Assembly (NCBI RefSeq): GCF_020731415.2
Contig: NZ_CP088276.1
Span: 186,001 to 250,000, forward strand
Reading direction: 5' to 3'
Source of the DNA: Phyllobacterium sp. T1293
GTDB taxonomy: Bacteria > Pseudomonadota > Alphaproteobacteria > Rhizobiales > Rhizobiaceae
Length of the DNA: 64,000 nt
A program made the translations under genes and the position numbers. Each line of letters begins with the position of its first letter. Position 1 is the stretch's first letter. The notes under the pieces were generated by a model that was given only the letters and a program-made list of their open reading frames with translations, was not told where the DNA came from and ran no database searches. Shown in pieces: positions 36,341 through 45,358 of the stretch.

Positions 36341-37456
36341 TCAATTTCCTTCTCGTCTTTGATTGGCGTCTATGCCAGCGCGCAGAAGAACATCGCGACG
36401 CAGGTCATCTTGGGGGATAAGTTCCTCCAGAAGGCGCAGAAAGTCCATCCGTCCTCGGCGAACGAGTGTCTCCAAGGCAAGCGGAATGGCTGAATTCGGC
36501 TCGCTCGTGCGGAAGAACGAAGCAATCTGCAAGAGCTGATCGAAAGCCTGTTCGCGGTTTTGAATGACGCCGACAGCGACAGGAGCTTGTGCTTGTACGC
36601 CGGATTTGGCCGGTTGCGCGGAATCCGTGATCTCTGGAACCGCAGGCGTACTTGGGATCGCTTGCGTGATGAACTTTTCCATCTCGTGATAAGCTCCACT
36701 GATAGAGTCCAGAACCGACTGTATCCTGGAAACGGAAAATGCGCCGACATTGCTGCCGCTTTCCTGCGTCAGAAATTCATCAATCGAGGCCAGAGCTGCG
36801 AGCGAGCGCAGCACATCGTTCTTGTTGCGGCTGAAGCCATGCACATCCACATGTTCCAGCGCGTCACGGAATTCGCCCCAATCGGGTCCCGAAAGATCGC
36901 GGAATGCCTGATCATATGCCCAAAGGCTGAGCCTGCCGTAACTCTCGTTTGGAAGCAGTGAAACCAGCCGCAGCGGGCGCACAAGCGTTCCGTCATCCTG
37001 ACTGCCGTTGAGGCCGGTCAACGGGGCGAGTTTGTCCGATATATCTTCATCATCAATCGAATGGATCTGACTGAAATGCTCCTTGATCACCCTGTCGAAT
37101 GCAACAAGTATTTCGGCGACAGCATTGATCCCTTCGACGCGTACAGCAGCCTCCATGAGCCACGAGAATACTTCTATATCTTTCGTATGCAGGGATAAGG
37201 CTTCGAAAGAGAGATCATGGACGTTGCGCCATTGGCTCGACGGCTTATGGACAAAGGGTGCAGCGTTTCTCACATTGCGCTCATCATCCTGACTGATGAT
37301 AGCGGGGTTTTCGATTGTCCTGTCTTCGGAGCGGGCTGTTGAGCGGGCATCCCGGATGGCTTGATAGACAGAGACAAGTGTACTGTCAGTTCTTAAGTTA
37401 ACTCCGCAAGGATTGTCTCCTGCGAACGCCACGCCGAGAATTTCATAGTTATTCAT
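36341..37456 (-). CDS. tssA: TssA (ImpA) T6SS cap/baseplate protein
   Basis: A 371-residue protein with an ImpA N-terminal domain (LGVAFAGDNPCGVNLRTD and later EVFSWLMEAAVRVEGINAV). The C-terminal part shows SEPNSAIPLALETLVRRGR, as in TssA proteins. TssA caps the growing sheath and tube. ATG 37456 is chosen over an upstream start at 37477, which adds only seven residues. It is the first gene of the minus-strand block and diverges from clpV across 281 bases. Confidence 0.9.
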   Translation of the reverse strand: MNNYEILGVAFAGDNPCGVNLRTDSTLVSVYQAIRDARSTARSEDRTIENPAIISQDDERNVRNAAPFVHKPSSQWRNVHDLSFEALSLHTKDIEVFSWLMEAAVRVEGINAVAEILVAFDRVIKEHFSQIHSIDDEDISDKLAPLTGLNGSQDDGTLVRPLRLVSLLPNESYGRLSLWAYDQAFRDLSGPDWGEFRDALEHVDVHGFSRNKNDVLRSLAALASIDEFLTQESGSNVGAFSVSRIQSVLDSISGAYHEMEKFITQAIPSTPAVPEITDSAQPAKSGVQAQAPVAVGVIQNREQAFDQLLQIASFFRTSEPNSAIPLALETLVRRGRMDFLRLLEELIPQDDLRRDVLLRAGIDANQRREGN

Positions 37457-37525
37457 TCGCAAAACCCAAATACACAAACTCTGTAACGTCGTTTTGGACC
37501 TTAAGGGAAGAATATGTCAAATGGA

Positions 37526-37580
37526 ACATTGGCATATGACAGCTATCGCCACTGGTTTCAAAGGCCCATAGTGCCAATGT
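37526..37580 (+). promoter_or_regulatory. Inverted TTGGCA elements in the tssA/clpV divergent region
   Basis: ACATTGGCA (37526-37534) and its exact reverse complement TGCCAATGT (37572-37580) lie 46 bases apart, and a further TTGGCAT is at 37644-37650. All are in the 281-base region between the divergent tssA and clpV starts, where promoters for both T6SS operons must lie. They could bind a shared regulator. No known consensus was matched. Confidence 0.4.
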
Positions 37581-37737
37581 GCGAACAATAATGCACTAGT
37601 GATATGGATATGTCATATATCGTGGGGCATTGTTATTTCATGGTTGGCATTTCCAGTTATCGCGCTTTGGCGATTGATTTCCTGCTGTGGATTTTTCTAT
37701 TGTGCATGCGACGAAAGCGGGAGCAGGATTGTAATTC

Positions 37738-40380
37738 ATGCCAAAACTGGATCTGAGGCGGCTGGTTCAAAAGCTCGACGGCGATATGGTTGTCGGGCTG
37801 GAAGAGGCCGTTGCTATTGCGGTGAGGAATAATCATTCCAATGTCGAGATCGAACATTGGCTGCTTGCCTTGAATGACAAGAGCGATCGTTTTCGCGAGG
37901 TTGTTCAGCGCAGCGGAGGCGATCTGGCATCGTTGGAAGCCGAGGCTCATCGTGCTCTCGGGCGATATCCGCGAGACAACACCGCTGCCCCTGCCATTTC
38001 CACCAGCATTATTGACGTTATTCGTGAGGCCTGGATTGCCGCATCGCTGCAGAGCGGACGGACCAGCATCGGCATACTCGATCTTCTCCACACATTACTG
38101 TCCGACAGCACTTTGCGTGCCACGACCATCAATTCCCTGCCATCGGCCCGAGATATCAGGCTTGGCGAGTTGGAACGTCAGATGGAAGAGCGCGGTGCAG
38201 AGCAGCCGGTGGCACCAAGGGCCCAGTCAGCGGACGCGGCGCAGGCGCGTGGCGGAGATGAAGAGTTCCTGTCAGCCTTCACCATTGATCTGACGGAACA
38301 GGCCCGTAACGGCGAAATTGATGCGGTTGTTGGCCGCGAGGCGGAACTGCGCCAGTTGATCGATATTCTGGTTCGCCGCAGGCAGAACAATCCCATTCTC
38401 GTTGGCGAAGCAGGTGTCGGCAAGACAGCAATCGTTGAGGCATTCGCCCTTGAGGTGGTTGCTGGCAATGTTCCGGAAATGCTGCGTGATATTCGATTGC
38501 TGACGCTTGATCTCGGTCTCCTGCAAGCGGGCGCCGGTGTCAAAGGTGAGTTTGAGCGCCGGTTGAAGGGCGTTATCGAAGAGGTCAAGTCCTCGCCTGT
38601 TCCCGTGATTCTCTTTATCGATGAGGCACATAGTCTGGTTGGTGCGGGCGGTCAGGCAGGACAGGGCGATGCTGCCAACCTGTTGAAGCCTGCTCTGGCA
38701 CGCGGCGAGCTTCGCACTGTCGCGGCAACGACATGGGCAGAATACAAGAAGTATTTTGAGCGCGATGCGGCGCTGACCCGCCGGTTTCAGGTCGTCAAGG
38801 TCGATGAGCCTGACGAAGAGACGGCTGTGCGTATGGTTCGCAGTCTCGTGCCTGCGCTTGAAAAGCACCATCAGGTCAAAATCCGTGATGAGGCGATAAG
38901 GGCGGCTGTGTCGCTGTCCATGCGTTATATTCAGGGACGACAGTTGCCTGATAAAGCAGTTAGTTTGATCGATACGGCGTCCGCGGCGGTCTCGATCTCA
39001 CGCGCCACCGTGCCAGCCCAGATCGAGGATGCAAATCGGGCGATTGATCTGCTTAATCTCGAGAAGCAGCGGCTAGAGCTTGAACCGGAAACAATCACCG
39101 GTCGTGAACGTCTCGTGGAGATTGAGACCCAGCTTGCGACGCTGGAGGCAACAGCCAAGACGTTTACCACGCGGCTTGAGCAGGAGAAGTCTCTCGTTGA
39201 TGTCGCCGACAAGGTTGAAGATGCCTTTGACGAGCCGGGAAACAGGCCAAAGCTTGGGTTGCTGGAAAAGGAACTGCGCTTGCTGCAGGGAGAGTCACCG
39301 CTGATCCATCGCGTGGTTGATCGCGAAACGGTTGCCGCCGTGACAGCCCGTTGGACTGGCATTCCCGTGGGCCGCCTTGTGCGCAGTCTTGTTGAAGCTG
39401 TGCAGACACTTGAAGCGCGCCTTCAGGAGCGCGTCGTCGGGCAGGATCAGGCTATTGCCCTCATTTCGGATGCAATGATCACTGCGCGCGCCAATCTTGG
39501 CGATGACAGGCGCCCGCCAGGTGTCTTCCTGATGGTCGGAACGTCAGGCGTTGGTAAAACTGAAACGGCTCTCGCGCTTTCCACGATGCTTTATGGCGGG
39601 GATCAGAATCTGACGATCATCAACATGTCGGAGTTCAAGGAAGAGCATAAAGTTTCGCTTCTTCTTGGCTCGCCGCCCGGTTATGTGGGTTATGGAGAGG
39701 GCGGTATACTCACCGAAGCCGTGCGCAAGCGACCATATGGCGTGCTGCTTCTCGATGAGATCGACAAGGCACATCCCGGCGTTCAGGATATTTTCTATCA
39801 GGTCTTCGACAAGGGTATGTTGAAGGATGGCGAAGGACGGGACATCGATTTCAAGAATACGACCATCCTGATGACAGCCAATACAGGCACGAATACTTTG
39901 ACAGCTCTTGCCGCTGATCCCGATACGATGCCGGAAGGCCAGGCTTTGGTTGATATGTTGCAACCTGAGTTACTTGGGCAGTTCAAGCCGGCATTCCTTG
40001 GCCGGGTAACAATCGTGCCGTACAAGCCTCTGGACGACAAAGTTCTCGCCATGATTGCGAAGTTGCAGATCAACAAGGTCCGCAAACGCTTGCGTGATTC
40101 TTACAAGGCAGAGCTTTCCATCTCCGACAAAGCGACGGAGGCGCTTATTGCGCGTTCCAAGGCCGTGGAAACTGGTGCGAGAGCGATTGAATCAACAATA
40201 TCACGTGAGTTGCTTCCAAAACTTTCTCGCAATATATTGGAATTGACACTGGAGAATTTACATCCGGAAGTTGTACATGTAGATACAGATGATGCCGGGG
40301 GGTTTCTTGTTTCCATTGACCCGGTGAAACTATTGCAGGATCCGCCTGAACATCCGTCACAAAAGGATGGTAGGGGGTGA
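37738..40380 (+). CDS. tssH: TssH (ClpV) T6SS sheath-recycling ATPase
   Basis: An 880-residue AAA+ protein with an N-terminal Clp repeat domain (about 1-160), a first ATPase domain with GEAGVGKT, a coiled-coil middle domain (about 430-510) and a second ATPase domain with GTSGVGKT and [11 protein letters not shown]. The sequence fits ClpV and not ClpB: it sits within the T6SS island next to hcp and tssA. It disassembles contracted TssBC sheath. It is followed by a short hairpin and hcp. Confidence 0.95.
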   Translation: MPKLDLRRLVQKLDGDMVVGLEEAVAIAVRNNHSNVEIEHWLLALNDKSDRFREVVQRSGGDLASLEAEAHRALGRYPRDNTAAPAISTSIIDVIREAWIAASLQSGRTSIGILDLLHTLLSDSTLRATTINSLPSARDIRLGELERQMEERGAEQPVAPRAQSADAAQARGGDEEFLSAFTIDLTEQARNGEIDAVVGREAELRQLIDILVRRRQNNPILVGEAGVGKTAIVEAFALEVVAGNVPEMLRDIRLLTLDLGLLQAGAGVKGEFERRLKGVIEEVKSSPVPVILFIDEAHSLVGAGGQAGQGDAANLLKPALARGELRTVAATTWAEYKKYFERDAALTRRFQVVKVDEPDEETAVRMVRSLVPALEKHHQVKIRDEAIRAAVSLSMRYIQGRQLPDKAVSLIDTASAAVSISRATVPAQIEDANRAIDLLNLEKQRLELEPETITGRERLVEIETQLATLEATAKTFTTRLEQEKSLVDVADKVEDAFDEPGNRPKLGLLEKELRLLQGESPLIHRVVDRETVAAVTARWTGIPVGRLVRSLVEAVQTLEARLQERVVGQDQAIALISDAMITARANLGDDRRPPGVFLMVGTSGVGKTETALALSTMLYGGDQNLTIINMSEFKEEHKVSLLLGSPPGYVGYGEGGILTEAVRKRPYGVLLLDEIDKAHPGVQDIFYQVFDKGMLKDGEGRDIDFKNTTILMTANTGTNTLTALAADPDTMPEGQALVDMLQPELLGQFKPAFLGRVTIVPYKPLDDKVLAMIAKLQINKVRKRLRDSYKAELSISDKATEALIARSKAVETGARAIESTISRELLPKLSRNILELTLENLHPEVVHVDTDDAGGFLVSIDPVKLLQDPPEHPSQKDGRG

Positions 40381-40385
40381 ATATG

Positions 40386-40408
40386 TTGCCCGTATTCTAC
40401 TTGGGCAA
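40386..40408 (+). terminator. Short hairpin between clpV and hcp
   Basis: TTGCCC and GGGCAA pair across an 11-base loop shortly after the clpV stop. The T run after it is weak, so it may only reduce read-through or mark a processing site before the highly expressed hcp. Low certainty. Confidence 0.35.
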
Positions 40409-40461
40409 TTCCAGAGAGAGGGTATATCCCGCAAGTCCTACTGACTCAAGGAGCTTAGACA

Positions 40462-40938
40462 ATGCCGATTTACTTGCAGATTGACGGAATCAAGGGTGAT
40501 GCGACCCAGGAAACGCATAAACAGTGGATGGACATCGAAGCCATTCATTTTAACGTGGGCCGTAGAATGAGCACTTCGGCTGGTTCGGCAGCGAACCGCG
40601 AAGCATCTGAACCAACGATCAGCGAAGTTGTCCTGACCAAGGTCAGTGATTCTTCTTCAACAAAGCTGTTTCAGGAAGCCGTTTCCGGCAGCGCAGGAAA
40701 GCTTGCAACCATTCATCTGGTTACAACGGGCAATCCCGGTCAGACCTATATCGAATACAAGCTCACCAACACGTTGATCGCCAACTATTCGATCGATTCC
40801 AATGGTGATCGTCCGGTTGAAACCGTGCGTCTGAACTTCACCAAGCTGGAAGTGAAGTACACACCATACGATGCAAACCAGAGCCCGCAGTCGCCAATGA
40901 TTGCTTCTTACGATCTCGCTACAACGCGCGCTGCGTAA
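40462..40938 (+). CDS. hcp: Hcp T6SS tube protein
   Basis: A 158-residue protein of the Hcp1 family: YLQIDGIKGDATQETHKQWM, a central SEVVLTKVSDSSSTKLF and VETVRLNFTKLEVKY. It stacks as hexamers into the tube that is fired, and is also the usual secreted marker. AAGGAG lies eight bases before the ATG. It is followed by a clear terminator. No VgrG or PAAR gene follows, unlike in many clusters. Confidence 0.97.
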   Translation: MPIYLQIDGIKGDATQETHKQWMDIEAIHFNVGRRMSTSAGSAANREASEPTISEVVLTKVSDSSSTKLFQEAVSGSAGKLATIHLVTTGNPGQTYIEYKLTNTLIANYSIDSNGDRPVETVRLNFTKLEVKYTPYDANQSPQSPMIASYDLATTRAA

Positions 40939-40952
40939 AGACAGACACGAGA

Positions 40953-40990
40953 AAGCGGAGCGGATCTGTGTCCGCTTCGCTTCTTCCTTC
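40953..40990 (+). terminator. Terminator after hcp
   Basis: AAGCGGAGCGGA, loop TCTGTG, TCCGCTTCGCTT form a 12-base stem with one G-T pair, followed by a T/C-rich tail (CTTCCTTC). It lies 14 bases after the hcp stop. Confidence 0.75.
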
Positions 40991-41120
40991 ATTCTGCCGG
41001 TCAGCCCGGCATTGAATACAAGCATGTGTGTGATGTTTTTTACGTAATGGTCTGAGCTTGAAATTGGCCATTGGTTAATTTAATCTAAACTTAACTTACC
41101 GTTCTCGAAGAGGTTACATC

Positions 41121-41651
41121 ATGCGCCAGCTTTTTTCTCTTTCTGCGGCCATTTTGATTGGCGTTGCTTCGCCCGCAATGGCTGGTCCGGCCTACAAGTC
41201 GGAAGATATTGTCAAACATTTCGTCAACACGGCGGATCTTGGTAAGTCGCGCGCAATTTGCGTCGGGACGGATCAGGAATGTGCGAAAAAGATTGTGAAC
41301 CCCGCTGCTTCGCCGTTGAACATGAAGGTTACATTCGAGCTGAATTCCGATCGTTTGACGGAAGAAGCAAAGCAGACTCTTGGCGAGTTTGCCAAGGCAC
41401 TCAACGATCAGCGCCTTCAGGTGGCGACGTTCCAGGTTGAGGGTCACACGGATGCAACCGGTACGGACAAATACAATGACACATTGTCGATGCGCCGGGC
41501 GGAGTCTGTTTCTGCGTATCTCAGCCACCTCGGTGTTTCTCCGGAGCGTCTGAAGGCAGAAGGCTTTGGCAAGCGTCATCCAAGCGTGAGCGATCCTTTC
41601 TCACCGGAAAATCGCCGCGTAGAGACACGTCTGGTGCTTCCGCAGGGTTAA
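41121..41651 (+). CDS. OmpA-family exported protein
   Basis: A 176-residue protein with a signal peptide (LFSLSAAILIGVASPAMA) and a C-terminal OmpA-like peptidoglycan-binding domain: VTFELNSDRLTEEAK, VEGHTDATGTDKYNDTLSMR and NRRVETRLVL. Single-domain proteins of this type anchor to cell wall. It lies 182 bases beyond hcp behind a terminator, so it is probably transcribed separately; whether it belongs to the T6SS is unclear. An AT-rich stretch (41060-41100) just upstream could be its promoter. Confidence 0.85.
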   Translation: MRQLFSLSAAILIGVASPAMAGPAYKSEDIVKHFVNTADLGKSRAICVGTDQECAKKIVNPAASPLNMKVTFELNSDRLTEEAKQTLGEFAKALNDQRLQVATFQVEGHTDATGTDKYNDTLSMRRAESVSAYLSHLGVSPERLKAEGFGKRHPSVSDPFSPENRRVETRLVLPQG

Positions 41652-41726
41652 ATCCAGCGGACACAGGCAGGCCGCCCTTTGCGGCTGCTTAGCCTCTGCG
41701 ATTGGTAAGTCGGTATGGTTTTTAAT

Positions 41727-41764
41727 GGCGGGAGTCTGCGATAGCGGGCTCCCGCCAAATTTAT
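41727..41764 (+). terminator. Terminator after the OmpA-like gene
   Basis: GGCGGGAGTCTGC, loop GATA, GCGGGCTCCCGCC form a 13-base stem with two G-T pairs, followed by AAATTTATTG. It lies 76 bases after the stop codon. A weaker hairpin (near 41671-41692) precedes it. Confidence 0.7.
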
Positions 41765-41897
41765 TGGGCCACCCGTTAGACCGCCGGACCTGATCGATTT
41801 TACACGGGGCTATTTCAGATTCATGCGTGTGGCGCTAAAGTGCCGCGATTGCGTTCGTCATACGAAGTTGCACAGGTTGAGATAGGGAGACAACGCC

Positions 41898-42842
41898 ATG
41901 TCTGAAACACGTCGCAAGCTGACCACGATCTTTTCGGCGGATGTTCAGGACTACACGCGTTTGATGCAGGCAAATGAAGAGGCCACGCTCGACACGCTCA
42001 AGCAATATCGTGACTTTATGAGGCGGTTGATTGAAGCCCATGATGGCCGGGTCATCAACACCTGGGGCGATGGGCTCATTGCTGAATTCTCCAGTGTTGT
42101 CGAGGCGGTGCGCGCGGCTGTCGATGTTCAGAACGATCTTGCAGGGCACAATGCCAAGCGCCCGAATGAGGCCCGCATGCTTTTTCGTATTGGCATCAAC
42201 CTTGGTGATGTCATTGTGGAAGGAGACGACATTTATGGCGATGGCGTCAATGTCGCCGCCCGGCTGCAGGCGTCAGCGTCCGCTGGCGGCATTGTAATAT
42301 CCAGCACGGTCTACGAGCAGGTTCGCAACAAGATGACCGTCGGCTTCGAGTATCTTGGGCAGCTTTCACTCAAGAATATCGAAGGCGGTATTTCGAGCTA
42401 TTCCGTCCGGATTGGCGAAGACGCAGTAACGCCTGTACGGCTGACATCGCCAGAGCAGGCACAGCCGCAGGGATATCATCATGTTGGCAGTGCCCGCACC
42501 GAGATCAGCTCAATGAGGGACCCATCGCATAGGAAGAGCTTTGGCATATTGGGCGCAGTAGCTGCCGGCATTGCCGCTATAAATATGCTCTCCTGGGAAG
42601 GTGATTTCTGGGCAGCATGGCCTATTCTTGGCATTGCCATTATTGCGGCCCTTATCTGGATAAGAACAACCACGCGGATTGACCGCTTTATTGCAATGCT
42701 GACCCTGATTGGCCTTGTGCTTGCCAGCATCAATGTTCTTTCGTGGGAAGGAACGCTGTGGGCACCATGGCCACTGATTGCGCTGGCGGTTGTCGGCGGC
42801 ATCCGGTGGTTCACCCATGAACGGGGTAGCGCGCGCGGTTGA
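41898..42842 (+). CDS. Class III adenylate/guanylate cyclase with duplicated membrane module
   Basis: A 314-residue protein. The cyclase domain (about 5-175) shows the first metal Asp in FSADVQDYTRLM (D15), NTWGDGLIAEF with the second, and GINLGDVIVEGDDIYGDGVN. The membrane part has two nearly identical units: INMLSWEGDFWAAWPILGIA (about 228-255) and INVLSWEGTLWAPWPLIALA (about 276-303), each a 2TM-type segment. It makes cAMP or cGMP, and which nucleotide cannot be told from the sequence alone. Start ATG 41898 with GGGAGA upstream. It stands alone between OmpA-like and msrB. Confidence 0.9.
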   Translation: MSETRRKLTTIFSADVQDYTRLMQANEEATLDTLKQYRDFMRRLIEAHDGRVINTWGDGLIAEFSSVVEAVRAAVDVQNDLAGHNAKRPNEARMLFRIGINLGDVIVEGDDIYGDGVNVAARLQASASAGGIVISSTVYEQVRNKMTVGFEYLGQLSLKNIEGGISSYSVRIGEDAVTPVRLTSPEQAQPQGYHHVGSARTEISSMRDPSHRKSFGILGAVAAGIAAINMLSWEGDFWAAWPILGIAIIAALIWIRTTTRIDRFIAMLTLIGLVLASINVLSWEGTLWAPWPLIALAVVGGIRWFTHERGSARG

Positions 42843-43051
42843 TGCGTCGATTGCTCCAGCTCAACAGGTAATACATGTTGATAACAGCCTTGATAAAAGG
42901 CGGCGCAGCACACAAATATAGGGCACACCTTTATTCGTCTGCCGGATGAGACCCGGAGTGAGCTTCACTTTCAGCAAGATACATTGTTGATTGATAAGTC
43001 TTGGCGCTCAAACCCCGGCAAATCGATGCATCGCCTGATGGAAGAGAGAAA

Positions 43052-43498
43052 ATGAACAAATACGAAAAGAATTCTGACACCATCTCCAAACTGTCTCCCG
43101 AACAGTTTCGCGTTACACAGCAAAATGGCACCGAACGCCCGGGAACGGGTGAGTATCTGGACAATAAAGAGCCCGGCATCTACGTGGATATCGTGTCGGG
43201 CGAGCCGCTGTTTGCGTCTTCAGACAAGTTTGAATCGGGATGTGGCTGGCCGAGTTTCACCAAGCCGATTGAACCTGCCTATGTGAATGAGTTGCGCGAC
43301 GACAGCTATGGTATGGTGCGCATTGAAGTGCGCTCAAATCACGGCGACAGCCATCTCGGACATGTATTCCCCGATGGTCCGCAGGATCGCGGCGGTCTGC
43401 GTTATTGCATCAATTCTGCCTCGCTCCGGTTTGTTCATCGTGATGAGATGGAAGCCGAGGGCTATGGCGCTTATCTGAACCAGGTGGAGGATATCTGA
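43052..43498 (+). CDS. msrB: Peptide methionine-R-sulfoxide reductase
   Basis: A 148-residue MsrB with [22 protein letters not shown] and [11 protein letters not shown], whose catalytic Cys is residue 119. The CxxC zinc-site pairs of some MsrB proteins are absent, so this is the zinc-free type. ATG 43052 is chosen because GGAAGAGAG precedes it; the frame is open from 43001. It repairs the R form of oxidised methionine and is directly followed by msrA with no gap. Confidence 0.95.
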   Translation: MNKYEKNSDTISKLSPEQFRVTQQNGTERPGTGEYLDNKEPGIYVDIVSGEPLFASSDKFESGCGWPSFTKPIEPAYVNELRDDSYGMVRIEVRSNHGDSHLGHVFPDGPQDRGGLRYCINSASLRFVHRDEMEAEGYGAYLNQVEDI

Positions 43499-44014
43499 AT
43501 GGCACAAGAACGCGCAGTTCTGGCTGGCGGTTGCTTCTGGGGCATGCAGGATTTGATCCGGCGCTATGAGGGCGTGATATCCACCCGCGTCGGGTATTCC
43601 GGTGGTGATGTACCAAATGCCACCTATCGCAATCATGGTACCCATGCGGAAGCCATCGAGATCATTTTTGACCCTGACCGCATCAGCTATCGGAAGATTC
43701 TGGAATTCTTCTTCCAGATTCATGATCCCTCAACGCTCAATCGTCAGGGTAATGATCTGGGATTGAGCTATCGCTCAGCCATTTTCTACACCAGTGACGA
43801 GCAAAAGCAGGTTGCCGAAGATACGATTGCCGATGTTGATGCGTCTGGCCTGTGGCCCGGCAAGGTTGTGACCGAGCTTGCCCCGGTTGGTGATTTCTGG
43901 GAAGCGGAACCAGAGCATCAGGATTATCTGGAGCGTTATCCCAATGGCTACACCTGTCATTTTGTCAGGCCGAACTGGACATTGCCTGTAAGGGATAAGG
44001 CAACTGCATCCTAA
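43499..44014 (+). CDS. msrA: Peptide methionine-S-sulfoxide reductase
   Basis: A 171-residue MsrA with catalytic Cys12 in [29 protein letters not shown], and [18 protein letters not shown]. It repairs the S form of oxidised methionine and complements MsrB, whose stop codon it abuts (TGAATG). The pair is one transcription unit ending at the hairpin at 44038-44061. Confidence 0.96.
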   Translation: MAQERAVLAGGCFWGMQDLIRRYEGVISTRVGYSGGDVPNATYRNHGTHAEAIEIIFDPDRISYRKILEFFFQIHDPSTLNRQGNDLGLSYRSAIFYTSDEQKQVAEDTIADVDASGLWPGKVVTELAPVGDFWEAEPEHQDYLERYPNGYTCHFVRPNWTLPVRDKATAS

Positions 44015-44037
44015 TCTGATCCTCAAGGCAGAAAAGT

Positions 44038-44061
44038 GCGGCGCTTTACATTATGCGCCGC
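44038..44061 (+). terminator. Hairpin after msrA
   Basis: GCGGCGC and GCGCCGC form a seven-base stem around a ten-base loop, 24 bases after the msrA stop. There is no long T run after it, so termination may be incomplete. Confidence 0.5.
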
Positions 44062-44084
44062 CTGCCTTCGTGAGAGAAAAATAA

Positions 44085-44113
44085 CGCGTTCTCCGGCTCA
44101 ACGGGAGAACGCG
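44085..44113. repeat. Perfect ten-base inverted repeat before the DUF922 gene
   Basis: CGCGTTCTCC and GGAGAACGCG form a stem around a nine-base loop. On the plus strand it lies 14 bases before the GTG start at 44128, as a leader hairpin. On the minus strand it is followed by TTATTTTTCTC and looks like a terminator, though no minus-strand gene ends here. Confidence 0.6.
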
Positions 44114-44127
44114 AGGGGAATTTCGGG

Positions 44128-44727
44128 GTGAAAACAGCGTTTCGAATTGGATTGTTTGCGGCTTGTGTCGTCATTGTGCCGCTGTCTGCCCAAGCTGAGT
44201 GGCAGGCTGTCGAGAAGGTGGAAACCTATGCCATCACAGGGAAATCTGGTGCCGAACTCTATGCTTCGATCGGCCAGCGGGGCCCGTTGATTGGCGGCTC
44301 GACCCGCGTTATTGCCCACACCAATTTCAAGCTCACATGGCAGCGGAAATACGAAAGGCAGGGTAACGCCTGTACACTCGTTTCTGCCAAGCCAAAACTC
44401 ATCATCACCTACACCTTGCCAAAACCTGCCGAGCGGCTTCCCGCGCCGATTCAGGCAAATTGGGAAACCTTTATCGCCGGTGTCCAGACCCATGAAGCCG
44501 TGCATGGTGTTACCATCAAAGACATGGTCAAGGCCATTGAAGCGGCCACCATTGGTCTGTCTGTCCCCGATGATCCCGATTGCCGCAAAATCAGGGTTGA
44601 AATGACCAAACGCCTTTCTGAGCTATCTCTCGCACAGCGTCAGAAAGGCCGGGACTTTGATCGCGTCGAAATGGGTGAAGGCGGCAATATTCAGCAGATG
44701 GTTCTCCGGTTGGTCAACGGCGGGTGA
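44128..44727 (+). CDS. DUF922 secreted zinc-protease-like protein
   Basis: A 199-residue exported protein with a signal peptide (LFAACVVIVPLSAQA) and the HEAVHG motif (an HExxH zinc site) in VQTHEAVHGVTIKD, typical of DUF922, a predicted periplasmic protease family. The start is GTG 44128 with GAGGGG upstream. Its end overlaps the convergent methyltransferase gene by 14 bases. Activity and substrate are not known. Confidence 0.85.
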   Translation: MKTAFRIGLFAACVVIVPLSAQAEWQAVEKVETYAITGKSGAELYASIGQRGPLIGGSTRVIAHTNFKLTWQRKYERQGNACTLVSAKPKLIITYTLPKPAERLPAPIQANWETFIAGVQTHEAVHGVTIKDMVKAIEAATIGLSVPDDPDCRKIRVEMTKRLSELSLAQRQKGRDFDRVEMGEGGNIQQMVLRLVNGG

Positions 44728-45292
44728 TTCTGTAGACCGCTGCTGGCGGCAGATTGCAGACGGCACGTCCGATATGGGTTGCTCTGAGATCAAGACGATC
44801 GAGGACTCGCTGCGGGACAGGGCATCGCGGACCATAGGTGAACTGATAAAAGGCTCCGTCTTCGCGCAGATAATGAAACGCGCCTGCGAGAATATCGGTC
44901 ACTTTCTGCGCAGGCATCGAGAGCAGGGGCAGTCCGCTTACAACGGCTGATACAGGCGCACCCTCAAAAATCCCGTTCTGTGCAAGTTCTGCTGCATCCA
45001 TCAACAGTACTCTGGATTGGGGGAACCGCTTTTCGAGGATTTCCCGGAATTCCGAGCCGAACTCGATGAGCGTCAGATCGCTCTCCTCGATACCCTTCTC
45101 CAGAAGTGCTCTGGTGAATGCGCCTGTGCCGGGCCCAAGCTCCAGCACCGGACCGTTTTTCGGCCTGATTTCTTGGGTCATGATCCGGGCCAGCGCTTTG
45201 CCTGATGGGGCAACGGCTGCTACCCGCAATGGATCAGAAAGCCATGTCCGGAAGAAGTAAGCGAAGTCAGCCCAAGTGCCTGTATTTGTCAT
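44714..45292 (-). CDS. pmtA: PmtA-like phospholipid N-methyltransferase
   Basis: A 192-residue SAM-dependent methyltransferase: AVAPSGKALARIM, motif I LELGPGTGAFTRALLEKG, and VVSGLPLLSMPAQK. The length and motifs match the small soluble PmtA of rhizobia and brucellae, which methylates phosphatidylethanolamine towards phosphatidylcholine; KsgA-like rRNA enzymes share motif I but are longer. A 12-base hairpin lies between it and the SDR gene upstream. Confidence 0.75.
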   Translation of the reverse strand: MTNTGTWADFAYFFRTWLSDPLRVAAVAPSGKALARIMTQEIRPKNGPVLELGPGTGAFTRALLEKGIEESDLTLIEFGSEFREILEKRFPQSRVLLMDAAELAQNGIFEGAPVSAVVSGLPLLSMPAQKVTDILAGAFHYLREDGAFYQFTYGPRCPVPQRVLDRLDLRATHIGRAVCNLPPAAVYRITRR

Positions 45293-45311
45293 TTCATCTC
45301 CACATGGTCAG

Positions 45312-45342
45312 CTGTCCGTAAAACCATCGATTTTGCGGACAG
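45312..45342 (-). terminator. Hairpin between the SDR and methyltransferase genes
   Basis: CTGTCCG-T-AAAA and TTTT-G-CGGACAG form a 12-base stem with one G-T pair and a short loop. It follows the SDR stop by 17 bases on the minus strand. The following bases are not T-rich, so it may only weaken read-through. Confidence 0.5.
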
Positions 45343-45358
45343 TGCCAAAGATTTCGGG

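Noticed and set aside
37457..37737. Sigma-54 promoter between tssA and clpV
   Set aside because: TTGGCA is present, but no TTGC-type -12 element lies at the required distance on either strand.
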